Shown: positions 50,893-60,454, counted from the stretch's first letter. The stretch is DNA of 64,000 bases from Bryobacteraceae bacterium (GCA_019752335.1 JAIEMJ010000047.1:19761-83760); one strand, 5' to 3'. Notes: generated by a model not told the origin, from the letters alone. Numbers and translations: made by a program.

Positions 50893-53616
50893 ATGCAGCC
50901 CCTTCGTCTCCTTCCTATCCTCGTTGGCGCCTTCTTTCCCTTGTTCGCCTCCACCGAGATTAACGGCGTCGTACGGGACCATGCAGGAAGTCCCATTGCG
51001 GACGCGAACGTGCAAGTCTCAACTCCGGTAGCGGGGACAAGTATCGGCGCCATCCTTGGCCAGATCCGGACGGCGGACGACGGAGCCTTCCGCTGGCCGA
51101 TCAGCAGTAACTCAGGTGTCTACCGCATTCGAGTATCAGCAGCCGGCTTTACGACGCGCGAAATGACGGTGAGCAGTCCGGACGCGCCCATCGCAGTGGA
51201 ACTGGCGCCGGAAGCGATCTACACCAGCGTCACGGTGGGTGCGTCTCCGGATCGCACTTCGCTGGAGGATCCGAGGGAGTCCGCCAGCGTGGTCACGGTC
51301 CGCGGAGACGAGAAGCTCCGATCGCAGCCCTTGCCAACGCTGGGCCACGCGATCGCGAACGAGCCAGGGATTCTCTTGCAGCAGAGTACCTGGGGGCAGG
51401 CATCACCCTTTCTTCGAGGCCTGACCGGCTATCAGGTGCTGAACCTGATCGACGGCATTCGCTTCAACAACTCCACCTTCCGTTCTGGCCCGAACCAATA
51501 CCTCGCTTATATTGAACCGGGCCAGGTGACGCGCTTGGAGGCCACCCTGGGGCCATCTGGCGTCGCCTGGGGCAGCGATGCCCTGGGCGGCATCATCAAC
51601 ATTGCGACCACTCAACCCGAGTTTCGCGTAGCCGGCGCCGGGGTACACGGACAGTTGCACCTGGGAGCCGCTTCGGCCGATCTTTCGGGCACGGCCAGTG
51701 GGCGGCTGGCGTTATCCACACCGCGCTTCTATTGGCTCGGCGGACTCTCCGGCCGGCGGCATAACGATCTGCGGGCCGGGGGTGGCTTCGACTCGCGGAA
51801 TGTCTTCCGGCGCTTCTTTGGCCTGAATTCGGAGCAGGTGCAGCGACTGACGGGAAGCCGGCAGCAGGATAGCGGCTTCGACCAAGCCGGCGCCGAAGCG
51901 CGCTTCGCCATGCGCCTGCGCCCCAGCCAGACCCTGACGTTGCATTACCAACGCGGAGCGCAGAGCCGCGTGAACGCCTACAAGGATTTGCTGGGCGGCC
52001 TGGGACGGGTGATTTCGACCTTTGAGCCCCAAGCGCTCGACTTCCTCTACGCGCGCTACGAGAAGCTGGGAACTGGCCCCATCGACTCCATCAGTGGAAC
52101 CTTTTCGTTCAATGGCCAAACCGACGGCGGGCGCCGCCAGAATCTCTCGTTCGCCGATCCGCTCACCACGGACTACGCCCGCGTGAAGGTCCTCGGTTAC
52201 ACGAGCCAGGTGACGGCCCACGTGGGCTCTCGTCTCACCGGCTCATTGGGCGGCGAGTTCTACGATGAGTACATCGAATCCACCCGCGAAATCCGCAATC
52301 CGGTTTCCGGCGTGGTGACACGCCCGCGTCCGCTCTATCCCAACCAATCGCGCTACCAGAATCTGGGTGCCTTCGCGCAAGTGAGCTACCGCATCTCCCG
52401 GACGCTACGCGCGGCGGGCGGAGTCCGCGCGACGGGCGTACGCTTCGCGACGCCCGAGGACCAGGCGCTACGGATTCCCCGCTCCTCGCAGTGGTTCCGC
52501 GACGTCACTTTTCAGAGCAGTCTACAATGGTCGCTCACCAACTCCCTCGGACTGCATGCGCTGGTGGGGCGGGGCTTCCGGGCCCCGAATCTAAACGATC
52601 TGGGCGCGTTGGGGCTCAACGACCTCGGCTACGAGATTCCGGCCGCCGAAGCGATTGGGGCGGGCGCGCAGTTAGCCACCGACGCGGGCGAGGGGGCGCT
52701 TGCGAAGGGATCTCCCTTGCGGAGCCTCGGCCCGGAGTCGCTCATGAATTATGAGCTGGGGATGACCGTGCGCACCGGGAGGCTCTATGCGCGCGCCCAA
52801 TTCTTCAATGCCGAGCTATACAACCCGATCGTGCGGCGGACGCTCCTGTTTTCGGCCGTCAACGTGCCCACCAGCCTGGCCGGCTTGCCGGTGGCGCCCA
52901 TCGCTCCCACCGCGGCGCAGCGCGAGCAGGGCGTCGTCACGGTGGCGACGCGATTCGATCCGCGCGCGGTAAAGGCTTTCGTCAACGACGGCCAGTCCCG
53001 TTACTATGGCTTCGAAACGATGGCGCAGGTGGCGCTGATGAACCGCTGGATGCTCGAAGCGAACTACAGCCTGTTAACGGGGCGGGATCTCTTCCCCAAC
53101 CGCAATATCCGCCGGCTGCCGCCGGGCATGGGCGCGGCGCGGCTACGCTATACGCCGTCCCGGCGCCGCCCGTGGGTGGAAGTCTCGCTCACCGCCGCCC
53201 AGGCGCAAGCCCGGTTGAGTGGCGGTGATCGGGACGATGAACGAATTGGGGCATCGTTCCGGCGCGCGGATATCGCCCCGTTCTTTCGCGGATCCCGGGT
53301 CGCGGCGTTAACCGATCCGCTCACCGGCGTCTTCCGGCCCACCGGCGAAACCCTTGCGCAAATACAGAACCGCGTGTTGCCCATCGGCGCAACCATCAAC
53401 GGCGTGCGGGTGGCGGACGACAATTCGCGCGTGCCGCTTTATCTGTCGACCGCGGGTTGGGCGGTGGTGGGCCTGCGCTCGGGATTGCCCATTGGCGAAC
53501 GCTGGTCAATCCATGCGGCGGTGGAAAATGCACTGGACAAGAATTACCGTTACCACGGCTCTGGAGTGGACGCGCCGGGCTTCAACGCCTGGGTTGGCGT
53601 GCGCTTCGCTTTCTAG
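50893..53616 (+). CDS. TonB-dependent receptor (classical, with carboxypeptidase-regulatory domain)
   Basis: A 907-residue outer-membrane receptor. Signal peptide MQPLRLLPILVGAFFPLFAS, a carboxypeptidase-regulatory domain (TEINGVVRDHAGSPIADANV), a TonB-box-like strand (AIYTSVTVGASP), plug (EKLRSQPLPTLGHAIANEPG; LNLIDGIRFNNSTFRSGPNQ; SGVAWGSDALGGIINIATTQ), then a 22-strand-type barrel ending NAWVGVRFAF. It differs from the Oar-type receptors here, being shorter and closer to siderophore or haem receptors. The LacI regulator converges on it with a four-base overlap. The ligand is unknown. Confidence 0.9.
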   Translation: MQPLRLLPILVGAFFPLFASTEINGVVRDHAGSPIADANVQVSTPVAGTSIGAILGQIRTADDGAFRWPISSNSGVYRIRVSAAGFTTREMTVSSPDAPIAVELAPEAIYTSVTVGASPDRTSLEDPRESASVVTVRGDEKLRSQPLPTLGHAIANEPGILLQQSTWGQASPFLRGLTGYQVLNLIDGIRFNNSTFRSGPNQYLAYIEPGQVTRLEATLGPSGVAWGSDALGGIINIATTQPEFRVAGAGVHGQLHLGAASADLSGTASGRLALSTPRFYWLGGLSGRRHNDLRAGGGFDSRNVFRRFFGLNSEQVQRLTGSRQQDSGFDQAGAEARFAMRLRPSQTLTLHYQRGAQSRVNAYKDLLGGLGRVISTFEPQALDFLYARYEKLGTGPIDSISGTFSFNGQTDGGRRQNLSFADPLTTDYARVKVLGYTSQVTAHVGSRLTGSLGGEFYDEYIESTREIRNPVSGVVTRPRPLYPNQSRYQNLGAFAQVSYRISRTLRAAGGVRATGVRFATPEDQALRIPRSSQWFRDVTFQSSLQWSLTNSLGLHALVGRGFRAPNLNDLGALGLNDLGYEIPAAEAIGAGAQLATDAGEGALAKGSPLRSLGPESLMNYELGMTVRTGRLYARAQFFNAELYNPIVRRTLLFSAVNVPTSLAGLPVAPIAPTAAQREQGVVTVATRFDPRAVKAFVNDGQSRYYGFETMAQVALMNRWMLEANYSLLTGRDLFPNRNIRRLPPGMGAARLRYTPSRRRPWVEVSLTAAQAQARLSGGDRDDERIGASFRRADIAPFFRGSRVAALTDPLTGVFRPTGETLAQIQNRVLPIGATINGVRVADDNSRVPLYLSTAGWAVVGLRSGLPIGERWSIHAAVENALDKNYRYHGSGVDAPGFNAWVGVRFAF

Positions 53617-54629
53617 GCCCGAATCACACCCGTGCTTTGCCGGACGATCAACTCGCCCGCCATCTGGACTCGGGCCTGTGACTCTTCCCCCGCGATGAGC
53701 CCCAACAGCAATTCGGCCGCCCGGCGGCCCATCTCGAACATCGGCTGCCGTACCGTCGTCAAGGGCGGGAAGAGGTGTTGGCTGAGGAAAAGGTCGTCGA
53801 AGCCCACCACGGACCACGTCCCCGGCACCGCCAGGCCCTGCTCTCGCGCGTAGGCCAGCACTCCCAGCGCGGTGAGGTCGTTGTAGCAGAAGATCGCGGT
53901 GGGCCCTTCGCCCAGAGCATGCAACTTCGCGGCGGCCTGGGCCCCGCTCTCCGGCGACGAGTCGGCCAGCAGCGTCCAGGCGTGGTTCGGTTTCAGGCCC
54001 GCTTCGCGCAAGGCCACCTCGTAGCCCTGGCGGCGGTCCCGGTCACTAGCGTAGCCGCTGGCGTGGCCGATGTAGGCGATGCGGCGATGGCCTAACTGCA
54101 GCAAGTGCTCGACGGCGCGGCGCGCGGAGCCGGTGTTGTCGATGGTGACGGAATAGTCGTAGTCGCCGGGCCGCTGATTGTTCAAAAGTACGATGGGCAC
54201 GCGCATGCCGGCCAGCATCAGCGAGTACTCTTCGCCCACGCGCGAAGACGTCACCAGAATTCCGTCTACGTTTCGCTCCCGCAGGCTGGCCACCATGCGC
54301 TTCTCGATCTCGGGGTCAGCGTGGCAGGTGGCCAGAATGGTGGAATAGCCGCGCTGATTGGTGCAGTCCTCGACGCCGGCGATGACGCCGCCGACGAAGG
54401 GGTCGGCGATGGAGGTGACCACGACGCCGATGGTGTAAGTGCGCCCGGTGACCAGGCTGCGCGCGACGGCGTTCACGGTGTAGCCCATCCGCTCGGCTGT
54501 CTGATGCACCAGCGCCGTCGTCGGCGGGCTAATCAGCGGACTACCGCGCAGCGCGCGAGAGACCGTGGCATGAGACACGCCCGCTTCGCGTGCCACATCC
54601 TTAATCGATACCTTCCTCCGGCTCTCCAT
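53613..54629 (-). CDS. LacI-family transcriptional regulator
   Basis: A 338-residue repressor. The N-terminal HTH is VSIKDVAREAGVSHATVSRA (about 7-26) with hinge RMGYTVNAVARSLVTGRT; a periplasmic-binding-protein-like sugar domain follows (TIGVVVTSIADPFVGGVIAG; GPTAIFCYNDLTALGVLAYA; WSVVGFDDLFLSQHLFPPLT). LacI regulators bind a sugar effector and act on sugar genes. The ATG at 54629 follows GGGGGAAG at a good distance, and another ATG lies six bases before. It diverges from the DUF72 gene, 48 bases away, which it may regulate. Confidence 0.93.
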   Translation of the reverse strand: MESRRKVSIKDVAREAGVSHATVSRALRGSPLISPPTTALVHQTAERMGYTVNAVARSLVTGRTYTIGVVVTSIADPFVGGVIAGVEDCTNQRGYSTILATCHADPEIEKRMVASLRERNVDGILVTSSRVGEEYSLMLAGMRVPIVLLNNQRPGDYDYSVTIDNTGSARRAVEHLLQLGHRRIAYIGHASGYASDRDRRQGYEVALREAGLKPNHAWTLLADSSPESGAQAAAKLHALGEGPTAIFCYNDLTALGVLAYAREQGLAVPGTWSVVGFDDLFLSQHLFPPLTTVRQPMFEMGRRAAELLLGLIAGEESQARVQMAGELIVRQSTGVIRA

Positions 54630-54664
54630 CGTCATCTTCCCCCACAGAGTAGCGCAAACCAGAG

Positions 54665-54670
54665 TAGAAT
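54665..54670 (+). promoter_or_regulatory. -10 element of the DUF72 gene
   Basis: TAGAAT (five of six consensus bases) is seven bases before the GTG at 54678, so the transcript would be leaderless. GGAG is too close to the GTG to act as a ribosome-binding site. Confidence 0.45.
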
Positions 54671-54677
54671 CTGGAGC

Positions 54678-55376
54678 GTGGCTACACTCTACGCCGGAAC
54701 GTCCGGCTTCGCCTATCCCGCCTGGAAACCCGGATTCTATCCCGACAAACTGCCGGCCAAGAAGTTTCTGTCGCACTACGGCACGCGTCTGAACGCGGTG
54801 GAAGCGAACTACACATTCCGCCGTTTGCCGACGGCGGCGGTGCTGGAGAAGTGGGTGGCCGAGACGCCGGCTCATTTCCGTTTCGCCTTGAAGGCGCATC
54901 AACGCATCACCCACATTGACCGTTTGGCGGTGAGCGAATTCACTGGTATCTTCTTCCGCGCGATTGACGGTTTGCGCGTTACCGGACGCCTGGGGCCGGT
55001 GCTGGTGCAACTGCCGCCGAATCTGATGATCGACACGGCGCGGCTGGAGGCGTTTCTGGCCGCCGCGCCCGACGACATCCGGCTGGCGTTCGAATTTCGC
55101 CACAAGAGCTGGTTCGAGGAGTCGACTTACGAGATTCTTGCCCGGCATGAGGCGGCGCTGTGTCTGGCGGAGTCCGAGAAGATCGTGGTGCCGGAGCGTC
55201 TGACGGCGCCTTTCGTCTACTTTCGTTTGCGCAAGGAGGAGTACTCCGAGACGGAACGCCAGGAGATCAGCGACAAGGTTCGCGGCTTGGTCGCGGGCGG
55301 CCGCGACGTTTACGCGTTCTTTAAGCACGAGGACACTCCCGCGGGCGCCCTGCACGCCGAGGAGTTGCTGCGGTAA
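54678..55376 (+). CDS. DUF72 family protein (TIM-barrel fold)
   Basis: A 232-residue protein of the DUF72/YecE family. It starts ATLYAGTSGFAYPAWKPGFY, continues with LNAVEANYTFRRLPTAAVLE, IRLAFEFRHKSWFEESTYEI and the C-terminal FKHEDTPAGALHAEELL. DUF72 is a TIM barrel of unknown function found across bacteria and archaea. The GTG at 54678 gives the standard start; its -10 box is only seven bases upstream. It is divergently arranged with the LacI regulator. Confidence 0.88.
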   Translation: MATLYAGTSGFAYPAWKPGFYPDKLPAKKFLSHYGTRLNAVEANYTFRRLPTAAVLEKWVAETPAHFRFALKAHQRITHIDRLAVSEFTGIFFRAIDGLRVTGRLGPVLVQLPPNLMIDTARLEAFLAAAPDDIRLAFEFRHKSWFEESTYEILARHEAALCLAESEKIVVPERLTAPFVYFRLRKEEYSETERQEISDKVRGLVAGGRDVYAFFKHEDTPAGALHAEELLR

Positions 55377-55394
55377 GGGTGCACCTACGGGCTG

Positions 55395-55605
55395 AACCGC
55401 GCACCGCCGGGACAGCAACGGGGGATGAAGCTAGGCGAGATCGGCGTTTGACCCCGTCAGATAGACTACTGCTGAGAACCACCCGGTCACTATCGTTCCC
55501 GGCTGGACTGGTGGGCGTTTCAATTCTAATTGGACCCGTCACTTCGTTCCGGGCTTGCCGGTGCGCCGTACTTGGGGCGGTTCATGGAGCCTCATGATGC
55601 CCCAA
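55395..55605. repeat. Left copy of a ~200-bp diverged direct repeat with hairpin
   Basis: This 317-base gap (55377-55693) holds a segment similar to 58825-58995 in the same orientation. Shared blocks include GCAACGGGnGATGA near the left end and TCACTnCGTTC plus GGTGCG/GGCGCG near the right. The hairpin is CCCG (55535-55538), an 11-base loop, then CGGG (55550-55553). The rest of the gap holds no gene I can support. Confidence 0.7.
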
Positions 55606-55693
55606 GCCGTCCGCGACTTCGCGCGCGGCTTGGTCATTTTTTGGACAAAAACCGAGTACGAAACGAACCGGGATGTGATTGATTTCATTCACG

Positions 55694-58600
55694 TTAGTCT
55701 GTGGCAAAAGCTCGGGCGGCCTGATTCGGCCGCTCGACCCGGAGATTGTACAGGCAGACGTGATCGAAGGCCCAGAGATTGATGAAGGGCACGCCGGCGC
55801 TGACGGCCAGGCGGTACTCCTGCTCCCAGGCGCTGTAGGGGCGGAAGACAGGCACCAGGTAACGGACGCTGTCCTTGGGCCAGCCGAGTTCCATGGGGAG
55901 GCGGATGGCGGTGAGGGCCAGTTCCAGGCTGCGAGTCCAGGCGCCGAAGTCCAGGGCTTCCATCTTGAGGGTGTCGAAGCCGCTGCCGGGTTTGGTTTCC
56001 CATTCGACGGGCAGGTTGACGAAGCGATTCAGCGCGCCGCCGAGGTTAAAGACGCCCACCGGAGTGGGGTGATTCACGTCGTAGGGGAAGAGCAACTCGA
56101 ACTGGGCCGTGGGGTGCGAGGCGCGAATGTGGGCGATGAGCGCGGCGGCGTAGTCCCGTAGCCGATTGCGGAGGAAAATAGCATCGGCGCCGCCGTTCAC
56201 GCCGGGATCGTCGGTGGGCTGCTGGAAGATATGCAACGGACGGCCGAGCGCGGCCTGGGCGAGTGCCTTGGTCTCATCGTCGTAAAAGGCCATGCCGCCG
56301 CCGGGGCCGGAGGAGAAGAACCACCACAGGAATTCGCCGAACTGCAGGCGCGGCGTGAGCCCGGCTTGCGCCATCAGATCCGCGATCGACTGGAAGACCG
56401 TTTTCTGATATTCCCGCATCGGCGTCACAAACGAGCAATGCGCGGAGGTGAGCGTGCCAAAGCCGACGGAGGTGATCACGGGCGCCTGGTCCGGAAAGCG
56501 GGCGACGAAGTCCAGGGGCGGATTTACTAGCTCCATCGAGCAAGCCGTGACGATGGGGCGGGAACGGGCCTGGCATTCGCGGTAGAGGTCGAGGTGCCAG
56601 TCGCGCGCGCCGCGGTTCAAGGCTGGGAGTTGGGTGGGATCCACTTCCCACTCCCCCGGGACCCCATTGTTCAGGGCGCCCGTGTAAGTAAGCGTGCCGG
56701 TGGAGCCACTCACCAAGTCAGTGGACGCGCTGAAGGAAAAGGCATAGGCCGGCGCGGGCGATCGGCTTTCAATCACCAGCGTATTGCCGATGGCTTCGGC
56801 CCAGACGCCGACGTAAGTGGCGTTGATGGTGTAGGCGAAGTGCCGCGCGAAGAGGTCGTTCGATTCGTTCGGGAAAACGGACTTCCCGATCGAGAGTCCC
56901 CCGATGTTGAGAAAGAGCGAGTCGCCGGGCACGAAGCCGCCGCCGAACGTGACGGTGACACTGGGGATGGTGGCGCCGATACGTTTGCGCTGGTTCCACC
57001 AGAAGACGCCGATGTATTCGTTCATGGGTCCGGCGAAGCCGAGCCGGTCAAAGATCCACAGCAGGCGGGCGGGGGAGAGCTTGTAGGTGTGGTCCGTCGA
57101 ATAGTCGAGCGCGGGGGAGAGTTCGGGGCGCGCGGGCGGCGGATCGGGAACATCGCCGGGAACAGCGGCTTCGAGAAAGTCGAAGTAGAAGAAGCCGGCG
57201 GTGGCGACGGTGAAGGTAACGGTATGCTCGCCCGCCGGGACATTCGTGCGGACCCGGCGGCGCGTGTTCACCGCGACCAGATTGATGAGGTGGCTATCGA
57301 AGGTAGTAGCGGTGTCGCCATCCAGACGCACGTTGACGGCCGCCCGGTCACTATAGAGCGACGTGCCCACATACAAGTCATGCACGGTGGAGCAGGCATA
57401 GCGGACCGTCACCTGGGCCCCCACGGCGTTCGCGCGGCGGGCATAGCCGTTCGAAAAGAAGCCGACCTCATCCACCCAGGTGCCCGAGTAAGTACACCAG
57501 GCGTCGTTATGCTCGACGCGGACACTGTCAGGCCCGGCCACCTGCAGAGTCTTCGTCGCTTCGGGCCCAGTGAGATGCCAATTCGAGTAAATGGCGCGCC
57601 ATTCGGTGGAACTGAGGCGAGCGCCGTTGGCCAGAGCGGGCGCGTAGGTGAACCACATCTGGCGGATGCGCGGAATGCCGAGTGCGGCGAAGTCGAGCGT
57701 GACGCGCCAGATGGCGTTGGAGACGGCGCCAGCGAGTTGAATCTGAGGCTGCGTGGTTTGCAGACGGCTGTTTTTAGCGACCGCATAGAGCGTGAGCATG
57801 TTGCCGTCAACGCCCGTCCGCTGAGAAGTGATGGTGAGCACCGCGCCGGAGGCCGAGGCGGTGATGGGCATCAGCACGTTGGTCCAATTGGCGGCGTTGA
57901 TCTGCGCGGCCAGATAGGCGGCGACCGTAGCGGCGCCGATGCCGTAGATCGTCTGCGGCATGCCGCCGGTGGAGGTGAGAGCGACGACCAGGTCATCGAC
58001 GGCCCGGACGACGACCTGATTCGGTGCGCCCGTATCCTGGACGGCCGTAACGCGGGTGCTGGCGCCAAGCGCGGTAATCAGGGCAAGGGCGATGCTGGTG
58101 TTGGTGTCGGTGGCGGTTTCGGTATGCGTGTAGTCCGCGCCATCGACGGTGATGCGGTGGACGGTGCCCACGCCCGCGCCGGCAAAGCCGAAAAGGGCCT
58201 CGACGGGATGTTCGACGAGGTAGTCGAAGTTCAGGTTGAGGTACCACAGGGTCAGACGGTCGAATTGCTTGAGGCCGTTATTCTCGATGGTGAAGGAGGC
58301 CGAGGCGGCGGTTTGCGTGCCTCCCACCTGGGTGAAGCGCGCGGGGTCGTTCAAGCGAATCTGCCGCGGCGTGCTGGTGGCATCGTCCTGGATAACCGAG
58401 AGGAAGGGCCAGGCGATGGTTTCGAATTTGGGGGAGTCGAGGGTCATGAGGCCTTCGTAACGGACGTCGAAGGTGAGGGTGAGGCCGTCGAAGTCGGAGT
58501 CCGGGAGGTGTTTGAGGCGCGGGTGCTCGTAGAAATTATCCATGTCATGGAGGATGAGCACGGCGAAGTCAGCGGGGTCGCGAAAAACGCCGCTGACTTC

Positions 58601-58708
58601 GAAGCTATTGGCGGTGGCGGAGTGGAGCGCGGCAGCGGCGCCTAAGCTATCGAAGCCTCGCAGGTGGAGGAGTCGATTGGGTTGGAGCTTGTGGATGCGT
58701 TCAGGCAT
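55694..58708 (-). CDS. Very large protein of unknown function (1004 residues)
   Basis: A 1004-residue protein without signal peptide or transmembrane helix. The ATG at 58708 has AGGAAGG eight bases upstream. It starts MPERIHKLQPNRLLHLRGFD, has several beta-rich Ig/carbohydrate-binding-like modules (FGGGFVPGDSLFLNIGG; GVHTITV-type repeats), and a Trp/Tyr-rich C-terminal region with barrel-like blocks (LQFGEFLWWFFSSGPGGGMA; YLVPVFRPYSAWEQEYRLAV). I do not recognise a catalytic motif. I have a vague association of similar acidobacterial proteins with tail-sheath-type annotations, which I cannot confirm here. It is the only gene between two direct repeats. Confidence 0.65.
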   Translation of the reverse strand: MPERIHKLQPNRLLHLRGFDSLGAAAALHSATANSFEVSGVFRDPADFAVLILHDMDNFYEHPRLKHLPDSDFDGLTLTFDVRYEGLMTLDSPKFETIAWPFLSVIQDDATSTPRQIRLNDPARFTQVGGTQTAASASFTIENNGLKQFDRLTLWYLNLNFDYLVEHPVEALFGFAGAGVGTVHRITVDGADYTHTETATDTNTSIALALITALGASTRVTAVQDTGAPNQVVVRAVDDLVVALTSTGGMPQTIYGIGAATVAAYLAAQINAANWTNVLMPITASASGAVLTITSQRTGVDGNMLTLYAVAKNSRLQTTQPQIQLAGAVSNAIWRVTLDFAALGIPRIRQMWFTYAPALANGARLSSTEWRAIYSNWHLTGPEATKTLQVAGPDSVRVEHNDAWCTYSGTWVDEVGFFSNGYARRANAVGAQVTVRYACSTVHDLYVGTSLYSDRAAVNVRLDGDTATTFDSHLINLVAVNTRRRVRTNVPAGEHTVTFTVATAGFFYFDFLEAAVPGDVPDPPPARPELSPALDYSTDHTYKLSPARLLWIFDRLGFAGPMNEYIGVFWWNQRKRIGATIPSVTVTFGGGFVPGDSLFLNIGGLSIGKSVFPNESNDLFARHFAYTINATYVGVWAEAIGNTLVIESRSPAPAYAFSFSASTDLVSGSTGTLTYTGALNNGVPGEWEVDPTQLPALNRGARDWHLDLYRECQARSRPIVTACSMELVNPPLDFVARFPDQAPVITSVGFGTLTSAHCSFVTPMREYQKTVFQSIADLMAQAGLTPRLQFGEFLWWFFSSGPGGGMAFYDDETKALAQAALGRPLHIFQQPTDDPGVNGGADAIFLRNRLRDYAAALIAHIRASHPTAQFELLFPYDVNHPTPVGVFNLGGALNRFVNLPVEWETKPGSGFDTLKMEALDFGAWTRSLELALTAIRLPMELGWPKDSVRYLVPVFRPYSAWEQEYRLAVSAGVPFINLWAFDHVCLYNLRVERPNQAARAFATD

Positions 58709-58824
58709 GGGATAAACCTTCCTGAATTTACGGTAACCGGCGGGCGCAAGAAAGCTTGGCCAGAATTTCTCGTAAGTATTTGTTTCTAAAGCCGGATATT
58801 CTCCACGAAAACGTTGTGACTAGG

Positions 58825-58995
58825 CACGGCCGGGGCGGCAACGGGAGATGACACCAAGCGAGAGCGACCTCCGCCGGGAACGAGCCACTTACTCCAGAGA
58901 CCACCGCGTAAACCATTGATTCTTAATGACCCCCTCACTACGTTCGGGGGCTGGCCGGCGCGCAGCAATTTGGGTGGTTTGTGTGCTCATGACGA
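58825..58995. repeat. Right copy of a ~200-bp diverged direct repeat with hairpin
   Basis: This gap (58709-59060, 352 bases) contains the counterpart of 55395-55605, about 65-70% alike by eye. The hairpin is CCCCC (58930-58934), an 11-base loop TCACTACGTTC, then GGGGG (58946-58950). The inner pair is C-G here and G-C on the left, a compensating change. Nothing else in the gap can be supported. Confidence 0.7.
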
Positions 58996-59060
58996 AGTCT
59001 GATTTCCACTAACCCGTTTGATATCCGGAGAGGTTTTTAAGGAACTCGCCACATCTAGGA

Positions 59061-60398
59061 CTAGCGGATCTGCCGCTTCTTCTTGCGATTCTCCTCGCGG
59101 CTGGCATGACGCCCGGTGCCGTCTCCGGTATCCAGGATGCCGCCGGCAGGATTCAAACGGTCGAGCGCGGCCTGGAGGCGCTGGCGCGCCGATGTCGCGG
59201 CGGGATTCATGGAACCTGCGGGGATCAGCGGTTCCTCGAAGGGCGCCTTGGTCATGTCGAAGAGTTCGCCCGCCTGGTTGAGCTTGAATTTCGCGTCGCG
59301 CACATACCACTGGCGCGCGAGTTGAATGAAGATCCATTCGCGTGGTTGACCCGGCTTACCCTGCAATTGCGGTACGAAACTGTGACCGTCAATAACGGTG
59401 GCCGGCGGCAACTTCGCACCGGCCAACTCGGCGAAGGTCGGATGAAAATCGGTGGAATCGATTAACTCGGCCGTCACCTTGCCGGCCGGCGTGTGGCCCG
59501 GCCAATTCACAATCAGGGGAACATTGGCGCCGCCTTCGAGCATCGAGCCTTTCTCACCCGAGAGGCGCTTGCCCCGAATCGTGGAAACAGCGGCATAGTT
59601 GCCGCCTGTGCCGTTGTCGCCCACAAAGACGATCAGCGTGTTTTCGCGGAGCTTCAACCGGTCGAGTTCGGCGATTAACTGCCCGACCAGCTTGTCCATG
59701 TAGCGGATGTTGTCGGCGTAGGCATCTTTCACGCCGGGGGCGCTATCGGGCGTCGGCAGAATCTCGGCGTGCACGTGCGACATGGAGTAGTAAGCGAAGA
59801 ACGGTTGGTCCCGATGGCGCGTGATGAAGTCCACCAGATAGCGGTGCATCACATCGGGCAGGTATTCCTGGTCGCCAAGCTTGGTCTTCTCTCCGTTGAG
59901 CGCGTAAGTCTTGGCCTTTTCCTGCGTGTTCCAATAGGCGCCGCTACCGGTGAACTTCAGATACTCGTCGAAGCCGAAGTCGGCCGGTCCTAGCGGGAGT
60001 TGGCCCCACTTGCCGATCATCGCCGACGTATAGCCGGCCTGCTTGAGTACCTTCGGGGTCATGGTTTCCACGGTGGGCTTCATCAGGCCGGTGGCGTCCT
60101 GGTTGGTGGCGCCGGTGCGGAAGGCGTAGCGCCCGGTGAGGATGAGGGCGCGCGATGGCCCGCAAAGCGGCGCCGTATAGGCATGGGTATAGCGCGTACC
60201 GCTGGCGGCCAACCGGTCGATGTTCGGCGTCTGAAACTGATCCGAGCCGTAGCAACTCAGGCCGTTGATGCCCAGGTCGTCGGCGAGGATGAAGATGATG
60301 TTGGGCTTGCGGCCATTTGCCTTGGGGGTCTGGCTCCAGCCGGTAGCGGTTGCCGCGGCCGTCCAAGTGGCGGTCTTCAATAAGTCTCGTCGAGTCAT
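59061..60398 (-). CDS. Tat-exported sulfatase (arylsulfatase family)
   Basis: A 445-residue sulfatase. The N-terminus MTRRDLLKTATWTAAATATG is a Tat signal. The active-site motif is C79-G-P-S-R83 (PLCGPSRALILTGRY), whose Cys is converted to formylglycine; the metal site is ILADDLG (D40, D41) and GDNGTGG. It would hydrolyse sulfate esters in the periplasm, for example on sulfated polysaccharides. The C-terminus is short and highly basic (SREENRKKKRQIR). A TATGAT box lies ten bases before the ATG. An Oar-type receptor diverges 57 bases away and may import the desulfated product. Confidence 0.9.
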   Translation of the reverse strand: MTRRDLLKTATWTAAATATGWSQTPKANGRKPNIIFILADDLGINGLSCYGSDQFQTPNIDRLAASGTRYTHAYTAPLCGPSRALILTGRYAFRTGATNQDATGLMKPTVETMTPKVLKQAGYTSAMIGKWGQLPLGPADFGFDEYLKFTGSGAYWNTQEKAKTYALNGEKTKLGDQEYLPDVMHRYLVDFITRHRDQPFFAYYSMSHVHAEILPTPDSAPGVKDAYADNIRYMDKLVGQLIAELDRLKLRENTLIVFVGDNGTGGNYAAVSTIRGKRLSGEKGSMLEGGANVPLIVNWPGHTPAGKVTAELIDSTDFHPTFAELAGAKLPPATVIDGHSFVPQLQGKPGQPREWIFIQLARQWYVRDAKFKLNQAGELFDMTKAPFEEPLIPAGSMNPAATSARQRLQAALDRLNPAGGILDTGDGTGRHASREENRKKKRQIR

Positions 60399-60408
60399 CT
60401 GTCTAACA

Positions 60409-60414
60409 ATCATA
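60409..60414 (-). promoter_or_regulatory. -10 element of the sulfatase gene
   Basis: TATGAT (five of six consensus bases) lies ten bases before the ATG at 60398, predicting a leader of about three bases. No Shine-Dalgarno sequence is visible. Confidence 0.4.
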
Positions 60415-60454
60415 GTGCGGCCGGCCGCTGCCGGGTAGTGGTATTCCTGTAAGA

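Noticed and set aside
56594..58645. 683-residue frame antisense to the 1004-residue gene
   Set aside because: Gly/Arg/Val-rich with no domain or ribosome-binding site; the minus-strand gene has a good Shine-Dalgarno sequence and domain-like composition.
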